64,000 nucleotides of DNA, taken from assembly GCA_024734495.1 (NCBI GenBank), contig JALMQS010000915.1, positions 229,800-293,799 of the forward strand, written 5' to 3'. Source of the stretch: Forficula auricularia (taxonomy: Eukaryota; Arthropoda; Insecta; Dermaptera; Forficulidae). Positions 53,108-63,890 of the stretch are shown one piece after another (within the stretch, counting starts at the first letter, position 1; the number at the start of each line of letters is the position of its first letter). The notes below the pieces were generated by a model. That model was given only the letters and a program-made list of their open reading frames with translations. It was not told the origin of the DNA and made no database searches. Both the position numbers and the translations under genes were made by a program.

Positions 53108-53459
53108 GAAGATATATATATATATATATCCTGTAATTTCAATTGATATAGATAAATAATTTATTAATAAAATAAATATAAAACTTTATTTGAAATTATA
53201 AAATTGTTTTCCTATAATTATTAGTTAATAATGTAAACTATAGATAAGAGATATTAGATGAAATAATGCTAAAAAGAATAAATCCGCCAGATGTCAGGGC
53301 AGTCGATGTAAAATGTCCCTCCCAATTTTGAATCCATGAAATATTAAATACTACTTAGATATGGTACTATAATGTTTTAAAATTATAAATTGTGGTGTTT
53401 TTTGAGGCTCTTGAAAACCTTGAAAACAGATGTAAATGTCTTTGTTAGGAAAAAGGAAA

Positions 53460-54025
53460 TAAAATTTCTTTATATTCTAACAAATTTATTTTCATGAAAA
53501 ACTTATGAGACGTTTCGGCGGATATTCTCTCACCATCATCAGTCTACAAGGAAAACACAATCTTAATTACAGTAAATTACTAATTACATGTCATTCTCAA
53601 GATAAAAGAAGAAAAGAACTCACCTAAGCTTTTTCATAATATAGTACATATGTCTGGGTAGAATGTCATTTTCTTTACAAATAAAGCTTGTAATAAAAAA
53701 ACAAATTATAATTAATTTTAATAAACCTAAATAAATCAGATAAAAATTTTTCATATTTGTTATTTACCTGAGGTATTTTGTTAATAATAGTATGTCGATA
53801 TCAGTTATATAAGTTATATAAGCAGCTTATAGTTATTCTTCTTTATGAAAGTGTTATAAGAAGAATAAACTATAGAAAACAACTTATATAACTGATATTG
53901 ACATACTATTATTAATAACAAAATATTTCTCCAGGTAAATAACAAATATGAAAAATTTTTATCTGATTTATTTAGGTTTATTAAAATTAATTATAAGAGT
54001 TATTTTTATTACAAGCTTTTTGATA
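53460..54025. mobile_element. Hammerhead-bearing foldback d, right side cut by mariner
   Basis: 53670-53850 pairs with about 53870-54022 (landmarks CATATTTGTTATTTACCTG and AAAATTTTTCATATTTG). The left arm continues outward to a hammerhead core at 53503-53550. The matching outer right arm is missing, replaced by the mariner fragment at 54027. Confidence 0.75.
53503..53550 (-). ncRNA. Hammerhead-ribozyme-like motif H6
   Basis: Minus: CTGATGA (53536-53542), stem II GGTG/CGCC with one G-U pair, GAAAC, GTC (53509-53511). Stem I is short. No inverted partner remains. Confidence 0.55.
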
Positions 54026-54026
54026 A

Positions 54027-54300
54027 TTGGGTTGGCAACTAAGTAATTGCGGATTTTCTTTAGAAAATCAAAGACAATTTTTTCATGGAACTAAAATAAC
54101 TTTATTCTGTAATGCATTGCCCATTTTGATCAATGACCTTTTGCCATCTTTCAGGCAGCATCATAATCCCACGTTCATAAAACTGTCTTTATTGTAGGCA
54201 AAACTGAATCAGGTACGATTTGACATCATCATCATTATTGAAATTTTACCATTCAAGGAGTTTTGTAAAGATCGAAATAAAAGTGAATTGATGGTGCAAG
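54027..54300 (-). mobile_element. Truncated mariner fragment
   Basis: Starts TTGGGTTGGCAACTAAG and is nearly identical to the left ~275 bp of the mariner at 41498, covering the transposase C-terminus with several single-base deletions. It ends inside the ORF near 54300. Confidence 0.9.
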
Positions 54301-54394
54301 AAGAAATAAGCTGACGTGTTCTGATGTGGCCATCCACTTGACTTTACCATACAACCTGGCCCCTCACTTATATATTTAATATTTAATAAAATTA

Positions 54395-54640
54395 TTTGTA
54401 ATCATGTAGGGGGGGGGGGGTTAGTTTTTACAATTTTAGACTTCTGGGGATCCACTGATTATGTATACAAAATTTTATTGAGTTTGTTACAAGGGCCAAG
54501 ATTTTCATCTTCTGACTCCCCCCCCCCCCCATTTTGGGCGGTTAGTTTTTACATTTTTAGACCTCTGGGGGTCCACTGATTATGTATACAAAATTTGGTT
54601 GAGTTTGCTCAAATGGCCTAGATTTTTAGTTTTTAATGTC
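54395..54640. repeat. Two tandem pieces of the Helitron-related repeat
   Basis: CCACTGATTATGTATACAAAATTT occurs twice (near 54453 and 54573), each preceded by GGTTAGTTTTTAC and a G/C homopolymer. Confidence 0.6.
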
Positions 54641-54709
54641 AAAAAAGTACTAAAGTTAACCCACTTTTTAGGTTAAATATATACGTTGTTGCCAGCTTGT
54701 TTTTAGTTC

Positions 54710-54905
54710 AAATTTTCATTATAAATTTTTCATTATATATTCATGATTATCTCAGAAACTGTGTTGTAATTATGAATTAAGATTATCTTAAAAAATGTAT
54801 TAGTTATTGTTTAATGCTGGTTTAGTTTTTTTTAACCATGGTAAGAAGTCTTTCTTAATTATAATTAAATATGTATGTGTAAACTTTCCGATATCCCGTA
54901 TAGAG
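54710..54905. repeat. Right arm of the long-range inverted repeat (partner 51840-52050)
   Basis: Complement of 51840-52050, ending ATATCCCGTATAGAG. Confidence 0.75.
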
Positions 54906-55474
54906 ACCATTCGTTAAACATAGAGGCAGCACTACTGCCGAAAGTAGCGCTCTCTTGTGCTTATTTATTCAAATAATTTGAAAGAATTGGGGTAAAGATT
55001 GTACTATAGTATATATCATAGGTAAACAAGTTCACAGAGCCTAGAGGGGCGTCAGTGAGTCCCTTTGTATTGGACGTTTAATAAATCATCCCCCAAAGAT
55101 TACAGTTGGCGCTAAAGTCGTGACGCATGGTCAATATAAGAAATAAACAATAATAAGATAAACATAAATCTACGCACTGAGTCCACGCTCAGCCATATAA
55201 GACGAATGAAATTCAATTAAAAACTTTAGTACTATTACCGACAATCCAGGGTAGAAAACTGGTATTGTTTTTTGAGGCCAGTACTCTTGGTAACAAATTT
55301 TGAATTTTACTTTGAGGTCATCGTTAGAGGTGAGTGAAAGTCGAATGGTATTCAGTAAACACGGCTAAAAAATTGGTAGAGAAATGTGAAAATTTAGTGA
55401 GATAGATAGGGACAGTGGTGTTATATAAGGAGGGGGGAGATAGGGAGGGGTAAATGAGGGGGGAGATAGGGACA

Positions 55475-55560
55475 GTGGTTTCCTGTTGCGAGAGCTATAT
55501 AAGGGGGAGAGAGAGACAGGGAGATGGTCAGTATGTGTCAGTCAGTGACGAGTGAAACAT
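55475..55560 (+). promoter_or_regulatory. TATA-box and initiator-like sequence ahead of the exon-like array
   Basis: GCTATATAAGGGG (about 55482) is followed some 45 bp later by GTGTCAGTCAGTGACGAG, with arthropod initiator-like TCAGT. A near copy TTATATAAGG lies at 55422. Position suggests a promoter for the units from 55740 onward, possibly of LTR type. Not proven. Confidence 0.35.
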
Positions 55561-56262
55561 CGACTGTGAGTGTTCCAATATATCCTCTCCACCCTCATCC
55601 ACCCTCTCAACTGACTCCAACCCTCACTAATAAACAACTCTTCATCCCTTATATTAATTAATTGCATAGAATCCAAGAAGTCATTAAATATAAATTAATT
55701 TATTATATTTGCGAATGTGAATTAAATATTAATATCTGGGTAACGGGTAGGTAGGTACTTCTATTGTTCTTATAGATAAAGATATACAGATCCACTTAAG
55801 GGGCTGACATCCCTGCCTAAATATTAAGAGAATCATGTCCTATCCCTAATCCTATCCAACTTCATTCCGTGCTTTCACAAATCCATATTCCTTCGAAGTC
55901 TTTCGCGAGTATATTTTTACTTGTGCGGGAGTGTACGTAAGTGTGTTCCATTCCTGTGGGGTACAGTATTCCAGGTTCAGACACGAGGCATTGGCTGTAA
56001 AGGTAACATCTTTATAATAATGTATTCTTTTAATTATATAAGTAAGAAATATAAATTTTTCATGTATTTTTTTTATAATTTTTCAAAAAATAAAAAAAAC
56101 ATTATTTCAATAATATATTAAATATAATTTTATTGCGAATATATAAAAAAAAAATACTTTCACTTCGCTATATGTTTTTACTAATGTGGATGTTGATGAA
56201 AGCAGTCCACGGTGGTTGTAAAAAATAAGACTATAGAGGTTTTATTATTTTACATTTATTTG

Positions 56263-56308
56263 TTAAAACCGACGTTTCGCAGATTATTCTCTCCTTCTTC
56301 AGGGTAAC
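56263..56308 (-). ncRNA. Hammerhead-ribozyme-like motif H7
   Basis: Minus: CTGAAGA (56296-56302), stem II GGAGA opposite CTGC (mispaired), GAAAC, GTC (56271-56273). Stem II has decayed compared with H8. Confidence 0.5.
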
Positions 56309-56540
56309 AAAAAGTCAATGAAAGTAGTTCAAAAAATAGTTACTTTCTGTCTCCTTTGACAATGCCAAAAAAACATTATAAAAATTCTTTTCATTTCGAA
56401 TAGAAAAACAGTAAAAAGCAAAAGGAATTGCTTTTTACTGTTTTCTATTCGAAATGAAAAAGAATTTTTATAATGTTTTTTTGGCATTGTCAAAGGAGAC
56501 AGAAAGTAACTATTTTTTGAACTACTTTCATTGACTTTTT

Positions 56541-56589
56541 GTTACCCTGAAGAAGGAGAGAATAAATCTCCGAAACGTCGGTTTTAACA
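56541..56589 (+). ncRNA. Hammerhead-ribozyme-like motif H8
   Basis: Plus: CTGAAGA (56547-56553), stem II GGAGA-GAATAAA-TCTCC (5 bp), GAAAC, GTC (56577-56579), with stem I ACC/GGT plus an outer GTT/AAC. Confidence 0.6.
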
Positions 56590-58620
56590 AATAAATGTAA
56601 AATAATAAAACCTCTATAGTCTTATTTTTTACAACCACCGTGGACTGCTTTCATCAACATCCAATTACATATTTATACCAGTCCGTCTCCTAAAGAAAAT
56701 CTCTATCAGTTTTTACTAATAATTTTTTTTCTTTTTTCAGGTAAGTGCTCATCCTACTAATATTAACATTTGTGACCAGAGTATTCCAGGTCCAAGCAGG
56801 AGACTTTCTCTATAAAGGTAAGATATCATTATAATTCTCTATTCATATATAAGTAAGAAATACTCAAATTTTTCAAGTAATTTTTTCGATTTTTTTAAAA
56901 AAATTTCAACTTAAATAAATAATATTATAAATATAATTTTCTTTAGAATGTTTATATAAAAAAATACTTTAAATTCTCTATATTATTTTACTAATAATAT
57001 TTTTTTCTTTTTTCAGGTAGGTGCTCGTCCTACTAATATTAACATTTAGATTAAGTATTAGGTTTTCTTAATTTATTTAAAATCAAATACTTTATCTTTG
57101 GGTAACGGGTAGATGTGTACTTCTTTATTCACATTAATAAAGATCTACAGACCTACTTCAGTGGCTGGCGTCCCTACCCACGTGAGCTTATATCCTTTCC
57201 CTATTCCTATCCAACTTCAATCCGTGTTTTCACAAATCCATATTCCTTCGAATTGTTTCGCGAGTATTTTTTTACTTGTTCGCGAGTTTAAAGTGTGTTC
57301 CTGTGTGGCTAGAGTATTCCAGGTCCAAACAGGGGACTTTCTCTCTTCTGTAAAGGTAAAATATCTTTATAATACTCTATTCATATATAAGTAACAAATA
57401 CTCAAAAAAATTTTCGATTTAAAAAAAAAATTCAAATTAAATAAATAATATATTAAATATAATTTACTTTCGAATGTTTATATAAAAAAATACTTTAAAT
57501 TATCTATATTATTTTACTAATAATATTTTTTTCTTATTTCAGGTAGGTGCTCGTCCTACTAATATTAATATTTAGAGTAAGTATTTGATTTTCTTATTTT
57601 ATGGAAAATCAAATACTTTGCCTTTGGCGTGTTTCTTATTGTATTAAATAAAGATGTACAGATCTGCTTCAGGGGCTGGCGTCCCTGCCCACGTGAGCTT
57701 ATATACTTTCCCTATTCCTATCCAACTTCAATCCCTGTTTTCACAAATCCATATTTCTTCGAATTGTTTCGCGAGTATTTTTTTACTTGTTCGCGAGTTT
57801 AAAGTGTGTTCCTGTGTGGCCAGAGTACTCCACATCTAAGCAGAAGACTTTTTCTGAAATGGTAAAATATATTTATGATACTCTATTCATATATAAGTAA
57901 CAAATACTCTAAATTTTTCAAGTTATTTTTTTTTTTTTAATTTTAATATATTAAATAAAATTAAATAAATAATTTTCTTTAAAATATTTGATTTAATAAT
58001 ACTTTAAATTTTCTATATTATTTTACTAATAAGATATTTTTTCTTTTTTCAGGTAGGTGCTCGTCATACTAATATTAACATTTAGAGTAACTTTATCTTA
58101 GGGTACCGGGTAGATGTGTACTTCTTTATTCTTAAAAATAAAGATGTACAGATCTACTTCAGGGGCTGGCGTCCCTGCCCACGTGAGCTTATATCCTTTC
58201 CCATATCCTATCCAACTTCAATCCCTGTTTACACAAATCCTTATTCCTCCGAAATCGAAATGTTTCGCGAGTATATTTTTAATTGTGCGCGAGTGTAAGA
58301 AGAGTGTTCCTGTGTGGGGTCAGAGTATTCCAGGTCCAGGCATGAGTCTTTGGTTGTTAAGGTAACATATCTTTGTAATACTCTATTCTTATATTTAAAT
58401 AATTAAGAAATACTCTAAATTTTTCAATTCTTTTTTCGAATTTTTCAAAAAAACGATCAAATAAAATAAATAATTATAATTTTATTGGAATATTTCTATA
58501 AAAAATATCATAATTTCACTATATATTTTTGCTAATATAATTTTTTTTCTTTTTCTAGGTAGGTACTCGTCCTACTAATACTAACATTAAAAAATTAAAT
58601 AATTAAGTAGAAATAAATAA

Positions 58621-60045
58621 AAAAATTAAAATTAGTACTTTTTTCTAAATTAAATATGAGATATCAGTTTGAAACAATATCGCCTTTATATTTTCAGTCT
58701 AATAAAATTATTTCACATGGATAGATAATATAATTTCAATTTCGGTTAAAAAAAATAACCTTCAAAATAATTCAGTTTTAAAAATAATCGCCTCTAAACT
58801 TCAATCTAATTATTTTTCTGTTTCTGATTTAATGCATGAGTCAATAACGAACTTTCTCTCATCATATTTAGATCTACAATTTTTTTATATTTGTGTCTTA
58901 AATACAAATACTTGGCAAAATTTTTATACAAAATTTCTTATGTTTTAAGACTTGATTCGAAACAAATTGCAGTATTGGAGACATTGTACTGGTATTTGAT
59001 TCGGAAAAGGTCTTTTAACAATTACTTCTCTCAAGTGTAGACGTATTTTGGTACAAATACAATGTCTCCTCTTTGTTCCAAAACACGTATAGGCTTTTTT
59101 AGGAAATTTTCATTATTTTCGACTTTAAAATTTCAAATTGTATTTCCAAGTGATTTATACATTTGTAAATAAAGGAAATATTTAAAATTATGACTCTATT
59201 AATATATTTTGAAATTTGTGATCAAAATTATATTAACGATCTCCGTTTAATTATTATTTATTTATCTATCCATGTGGGGGGGGGTGGCGACAGCTGCCTT
59301 CTCGTGGTGCCCCCTGTTCTCGCTAAACAGCTGTCTATGTCTCTGTATAAATTATATATCGAGACATAATCATATATAATAATTTCGTTTGCATAATTTT
59401 ACATACCCATTTTCCTATTAATAATAATAATACACATTATCGAAAACGCATATATTATAACATATAGCTACTATTGCAATTATAATTTCACTTTTTGTAT
59501 TGATTTTACAAAAATAAAATACAAAATTCTTGTTTAATTTTCATAACTAAAATTCATGCAAACAATAATATATTTTATATGAAATTTGAAGTATTTATAT
59601 TCGACTGAAAATATAAGGGAAATTTTCGGACGTCAATTGAATTGGTAGTATAACAAGTAATAAATACAATAATGGTTAACTGCTTATTTTTTTCTAAATT
59701 AAATAGTTGTTGGGATAGAAATTTGCACAAATTATTATGATAAAAAATTTAGAGATTTTAAATATGATTATATTCCTAGATTAGATGTTGCATTTTTGAA
59801 ATTAATTTGAGAACGTTGCGAGGAGGTGGGGGGGGGGTAAATGAAACTTATGTTCAAGGGGAATAGGGCTTTACTGAAATTAAATTGTTGAATTAATGTT
59901 TTTTTTTTTATAATTATTATTTTTATTTATTTATTATATCTGGTTTGACTTTTGGTTGGGTGTGGGTGGTGCTTCTCAGCGGCTGATCTGAATCTTGGCG
60001 TCCCTGGAATGAAGAATGAGATGTATATGACTTTTGAAGGAGATA
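58621..60045. other. AT-rich DNA, no gene seen
   Basis: Two G-runs (near 59277 and 59830) and TA tracts. No frame of interest. Confidence 0.5.
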
Positions 60046-60049
60046 TTAA

Positions 60050-60093
60050 CCCCTCCCCCCCACCCACCGAAAAAATCCTAGGTACGGCCCTGT
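60050..60093. mobile_element. Right end of the GGCCGTACCTAGG hAT-like family
   Basis: CCTAGGTACGGCCCTG at 60078-60093 after a C-run matches the right end of the composite at 37100. No left end is seen. Confidence 0.5.
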
Positions 60094-60119
60094 ACTGCAG
60101 CATGAAGAGGTGTCCAATT

Positions 60120-61045
60120 ATCTTTATCTAGGTAACCCCTAAAGGCCTGGGTTGGCCTCTCCATCGTGAAAAAAGAAGAAAGAATTTTATGGGTTGGGCG
60201 GGGGTCGAACGTATCTGTGGATACGTGTCTTAAAGAGCTGAAGGTTATAAGTCGCGGGAAAGATGGTGGCAGGGAGTTACAGGCGAGTTCCAGTCTCTGG
60301 AGGTCAAAGGGATAAAAGAGTTGGCGAAAGCGCTTGTTCGACTTTTATCCAATTTGACAGCTAAGGGGTGCTGAGCGTTCGAAAACCGCGTGTTTCTCGT
60401 AAAGAGGGCATTAGAGGGGATAATTGATTTCAGCTCGACTGAACAGACACCGTGATAGTATCTGTAGTACAGGGAAAGGGCAGAAACGGTTCTTCGGTGA
60501 GCCAAGGAGTCGAGTGAGTTGGTTGGAGCCGGGTCTCCTATTAGTTTAATTGCTCGCTTCTGAATCGCATCCAGTGTAGCGAGAAAATGCTTGAGGCACC
60601 CCTCCACAGATGAGAGCCATATTCGAGACAGGGACGAATTTGTGCCTTATACAATATAAGAAGTTGACTGGGAGTATAACAGCGTCTAGACCTAAATAGG
60701 AGACCAAGCTTGCGCGCTGCAGCTTTAGCAATGGTTGAGATATGGTTATTCCATGAAATGTTAGACCCTAGAGTTACGCCTAGCATTGAAATGTTATCCC
60801 TGAATTCTAGTGAGTTTGAGTCGAATGATATGTTTGGTAGTTTTCTGACGACGGGCCTAGAAATAAGACAACACTGAGTTTTCACTGCATTGAAGTTAAC
60901 CAAGTTTTGGGATCCCCATTTTTTAAGTTTGCTTAAGTCTAATTTAATTGAGGAGGCAATGTCTGCACGGCTTTTATGCGATGCAGGGCCGTTATGTAGG
61001 GTGCTGTCATCTGTGTAACAATGTACCAGTAAGTACCTGGTTATT
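60120..61045 (-). mobile_element. 5'-truncated, frameshifted Jockey-like LINE
   Basis: Minus frames encode H-C-Y-T-D-D-S-T (catalytic A changed to T), L-V-N-F-N-A-V-K-T-Q-C-C-L-I-S, then a frameshift near 60590 and A-H-R-R-T-V-S-A-L-S ... T-S-R-D-W-N-S before another break. The most diverged of the four ORF-bearing Jockey copies here, and dead. Confidence 0.8.
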
Positions 61046-61775
61046 TATAAAATCAACATCTATAAGGTATGAAACCCTCCGAATGAGAAGCTTTTCGACA
61101 TTCTGACTGAAATCCCTTCCCCGAACTAAATAACATTTACTGCATATATTTGCATATTTCAAAGTATTCTGCATATTATTTGCATATTTCAGACTTTTTT
61201 AATGCATATTTTGGCTGTTTTTACTGCATAAAAATCCTAAATAAGAAAGATCATAGCGATTTCGGCCGGCAAAGCAGAAAATGCTCAAAACTTGTTAATA
61301 ATATATTGTATATAATAATAATTTATTTAAAAAGACCATATTCCAAAACATTAATGGTATAACATGTCAAAGAAGTTCAAAATTTTCTCTAAACTTCTTC
61401 CTTCCAAGAAAACTTTTAATGAACGAGTTCTGTTCTGTGGAACCCCCTGTAGGTATATATGGTTTATACCTATATTTAATATTAAAAATAAGAGAGTGGA
61501 CAGCACAGCAGGTGTCTGGTTGGCCACATCATCTTATTTTATTTCTGCAATTAAAATATATACCCAAGTATAATCGTGTTTTAAATATTAATAATTAAAA
61601 ATAAATAAATTCAAAGGAATCCATAAAAAAATATCTAAAATACAAAGGTACACAAAATACTACAGTAAATACAATTATTTTAGATTATATAATAGAGTTT
61701 ATTTATCATAATTTGAGTACAAAAAAAAGGTCAAGTGAAATTAATTATAATGAAATTATAAATAAATTATTTAGT
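61046..61775. other. AT-rich DNA with clustered TGCATATTT motifs
   Basis: Five TGCATATT-type motifs occur at 61140-61230, followed by ACTGCATAAAAATCC, which recalls a transposon subterminal region. No gene. Confidence 0.4.
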
Positions 61776-61778
61776 ATT

Positions 61779-61937
61779 GTGACCGACCCCTAATTTGAAA
61801 TAAATAATCCTTTGGATAGGTGGGATTTTGAAGTCTGCCATCCTAACAGGTAGTTGAACTGAAATTGATGAATTTAATATAATTCGAGGATTTTAGAATT
61901 AATTTCTAATTTAATTAATTAGGGGCAGGCACAACTC
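61779..61937. mobile_element. ~160-bp MITE beside the LRR gene
   Basis: The left end GTGACCGACCCCTAATTT and right end (complement TTGTGCCTGCCCCTAATT) are imperfect inverted repeats. It lies about 50 bp beyond the LRR gene stop codon, probably in its 3' UTR. Confidence 0.5.
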
Positions 61938-61984
61938 AAGGAAAATGTTAGGGTCAATAGGTAATTATTTGTAATAACTTAATA

Positions 61985-63001
61985 TTAGTCAACAAGATCG
62001 GAATTCGAATTACTACTGCGAATCCTGGTAATGTCCAATTGAACTAATTCGGGACATAAATCAACCAAAATTTTCGAGTCAAGTTCAATCTCGTTAGGGA
62101 TCATTAATCTCAAATTTCTCATTTGTTTCCCAATTGATTGTAATAACATAATCAGTTCAAAAAGAAAATCCGGTTCCAAACTTGATATTGTTACATCACT
62201 AAGTAATGGAAATTTCCCAAGATTTTCCACGACATTTGGTTCTGGAGACATAAGATGTATCCTTGTTGTTTTTGGACAATATTTCGAAAAACTTTCTAAA
62301 GATACTAACGTTGTCTGTGCATCACCAAATTCGGTCATGTTAGATAATTTTTTGACAAGAACATCATCATTAATATAATAGGGTAACTCGTAACTAAAGA
62401 ATAGACCGATGCCTAAACCTTTCAAATTTGGTAAAAGTTTTAAAAGTCTGGCACACTCTGGTCTAGTTAAACTCGCTGCCGCGATATATTCGATTTTAAG
62501 GAGTCCATTTTTAACATCAGGCTCATGCAGGTCAAATTCTTCTTCGAGCAAAAGTTGATACAAAGCACAGGGATAATCCTCACCCTTACATTTCACCCGC
62601 AGAGATTTCAACTGTGTGGATTTTTTCAGAAATAATTTAAAGTTGTCTTTGCTCCTAGGTTCGATGGTTAACCCTCTAAAATCAACGTTTTCTATATTCG
62701 GGCACTTTTTCGAGATAATTTCCAAAATAGTTTGATTCGTTGCATATTGTTCGAAACAGATATATTTTGTATTCTTGTCAAGGAAGATAAGAAGACATTT
62801 CATACGTATTTCTTCGTTAAGATTTTGTTGCCTCGAGAGGAACCTCTGCAGCAATTTGTCTTTCTGCACAGGAAGGAGAGAATTTACAAGTTTTCTCGGC
62901 TCATCCAATTCAGTCTTTTCTTCTTCCAACATCTTCCGCAATGTTTTGAACATCTCATCCAGTTCCCTATCTACCGCTCTCATTCTTGTTTGAAGAGACA
63001 T
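61985..63001 (-). CDS. Leucine-rich-repeat protein, 338 residues
   Basis: An uninterrupted frame from ATG at 63001, eleven bases after a TTTGTTTCAG acceptor, so an upstream non-coding exon is likely. The earlier in-frame start would use intron sequence. Residues 1-60 are charged and helical (possible coiled coil). From about residue 95 irregular leucine-rich repeats follow: CPNIENVDF (100), QLKSLRVK (about 130), LPNLKGLGIG (190), CPKTTRIHL (242), FPLLSDVTI (264), MRNLRLMI (294), CPELVQLDI (316). The C-P-x-L spacing resembles F-box/LRR (AMN1-like) adaptors, but no F-box is evident. A protein-interaction role, perhaps in ubiquitin ligase recognition, is only inferred. No signal peptide or membrane segment. 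Confidence 0.8.
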   Translation of the reverse strand: MSLQTRMRAVDRELDEMFKTLRKMLEEEKTELDEPRKLVNSLLPVQKDKLLQRFLSRQQNLNEEIRMKCLLIFLDKNTKYICFEQYATNQTILEIISKKCPNIENVDFRGLTIEPRSKDNFKLFLKKSTQLKSLRVKCKGEDYPCALYQLLLEEEFDLHEPDVKNGLLKIEYIAAASLTRPECARLLKLLPNLKGLGIGLFFSYELPYYINDDVLVKKLSNMTEFGDAQTTLVSLESFSKYCPKTTRIHLMSPEPNVVENLGKFPLLSDVTISSLEPDFLFELIMLLQSIGKQMRNLRLMIPNEIELDSKILVDLCPELVQLDITRIRSSNSNSDLVD

Positions 63002-63099
63002 TATGAACGTGATCTGAAACAAAGAAGAATGTCCCCAATAATTAAATATTTTTCAATTTATATGATAAATTGTCGAATTTTTTAAGAGAATGAAATTGA

Positions 63100-63320
63100 T
63101 ATTCGAATAAATTATTTTTATAGAAAATAGAAAGATTCTTCAATTAATTAAATTCACTAATTTTAATATATAAAATTATTTGTAATGAGCTATTAGTGGG
63201 ATATAGAATTAATAATCCATTTAATAATTAAAAGAAAATTTAATTATATATTTTTACCAATAAAATACTACCTGTGAATTTATATTTCAATTAACAAAAA
63301 ACCCATCACATATGAAATAT
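63100..63320. repeat. Fragment of the Helitron body
   Basis: GAGCTATTAGTGGGATAT and CCTGTGAATTTATATTTCAATTAAC match the interior of Helitron copies 1 and 2. No terminus is present. Confidence 0.55.
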
Positions 63321-63559
63321 TATTCCAATTGCTCAAAATTGATTCTAGTCAATGATAAATGCTTTTTTTTTTTATGAATTATTGCTATAAATTAAGTGGA
63401 TATCTATGTTAAGGATGATTTCTATATACACCACAAAGTGACAGACAATTTCCGGATCTTGAACGAAATTGGTCTGTATGTAAGTATATGAATTCAAACT
63501 TCTGTAAGTAATTGTTTTAAAAATAGTTGACGAAATGTTTCTTTTTCAAATATTAGTAC

Positions 63560-63606
63560 CTACTACTGAAGATGGTCAACCAGTAGTGACCGAAACTGCT
63601 TGGTGA
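63560..63606 (+). ncRNA. Decayed hammerhead-like motif H9
   Basis: CTGAAGA (63566-63572), stem II GGTCA/TGACC (5 bp), GAAAC, but the following segment gives only AC/GT with a GTG triplet instead of GTC, which would not be cleaved. Probably a relic. Confidence 0.35.
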
Positions 63607-63699
63607 ATTAATAAAATAAATAATAATAATAATTAAATTAAATTATTTTCTTTTATTATTAGTTTGTGACCAAAAAAATAACCTTTAAAGTTTAAAGTC

Positions 63700-63890
63700 T
63701 ATTATATCAAGGAAATAAACTACGATATTGTTTATTGACGTAGAACAAGCTTTCATGGGTATTTCAAGGTCAAGTTCTGTTTTTTAAATGGCAACCTATA
63801 TTTTACTTTACGTCACCTTATTTTACAAAAAAAAAACTGAACAACTTTCATTAGAATTATTTTTTTATTAGACACCAAATAAACAAAATA
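63700..63890. repeat. Dispersed transposon end (CCGGGTGAGTTTTT family), copy 4
   Basis: TAGAACAAGCTTTCATGGG and GGTCAAGTTCTG match copies 1 and 2. The CCGGGTGAG end itself is missing. Confidence 0.6.

Larger units (their letters stand above)
56186..56708. mobile_element. Hammerhead-bearing foldback b with 12-bp target duplication
   Basis: GTTTTTACTAAT flanks both ends (56174-56185 and 56709-56720). The arms of about 235 bp meet near 56427. The right end carries a single-copy tail with TACCAGTCCGTCTCC, also seen at the end of foldback a. It interrupts the exon-like array. The duplication length argues for a retrotransposition mechanism. Confidence 0.9.
55740..58620 (+). repeat. Tandem array of ~500-bp exon-like units
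   Basis: Core units start near 55740, 57105, 57640 and 58105, with a partial unit at 56720-57060. Each contains GGGGCTGGCGTCCCTGCCCAC-type text, CCTATCCAACTTCA, TTTCGCGAGTAT, GTGTTCCTGTGTGG and CAGAGTATTCCAGGTCC, then AAAGGTAA, which looks like a splice donor. Units are separated by AT-rich stretches ending TTTTTTCAGGTAGGTGCTC, which looks like an acceptor. Frames are open across units 57105-57390, 57654-57839 and 58114-58365 but differ at their ends, so coding is doubtful. It may be a tandemly duplicated non-coding exon or part of a retroelement. Confidence 0.6.
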
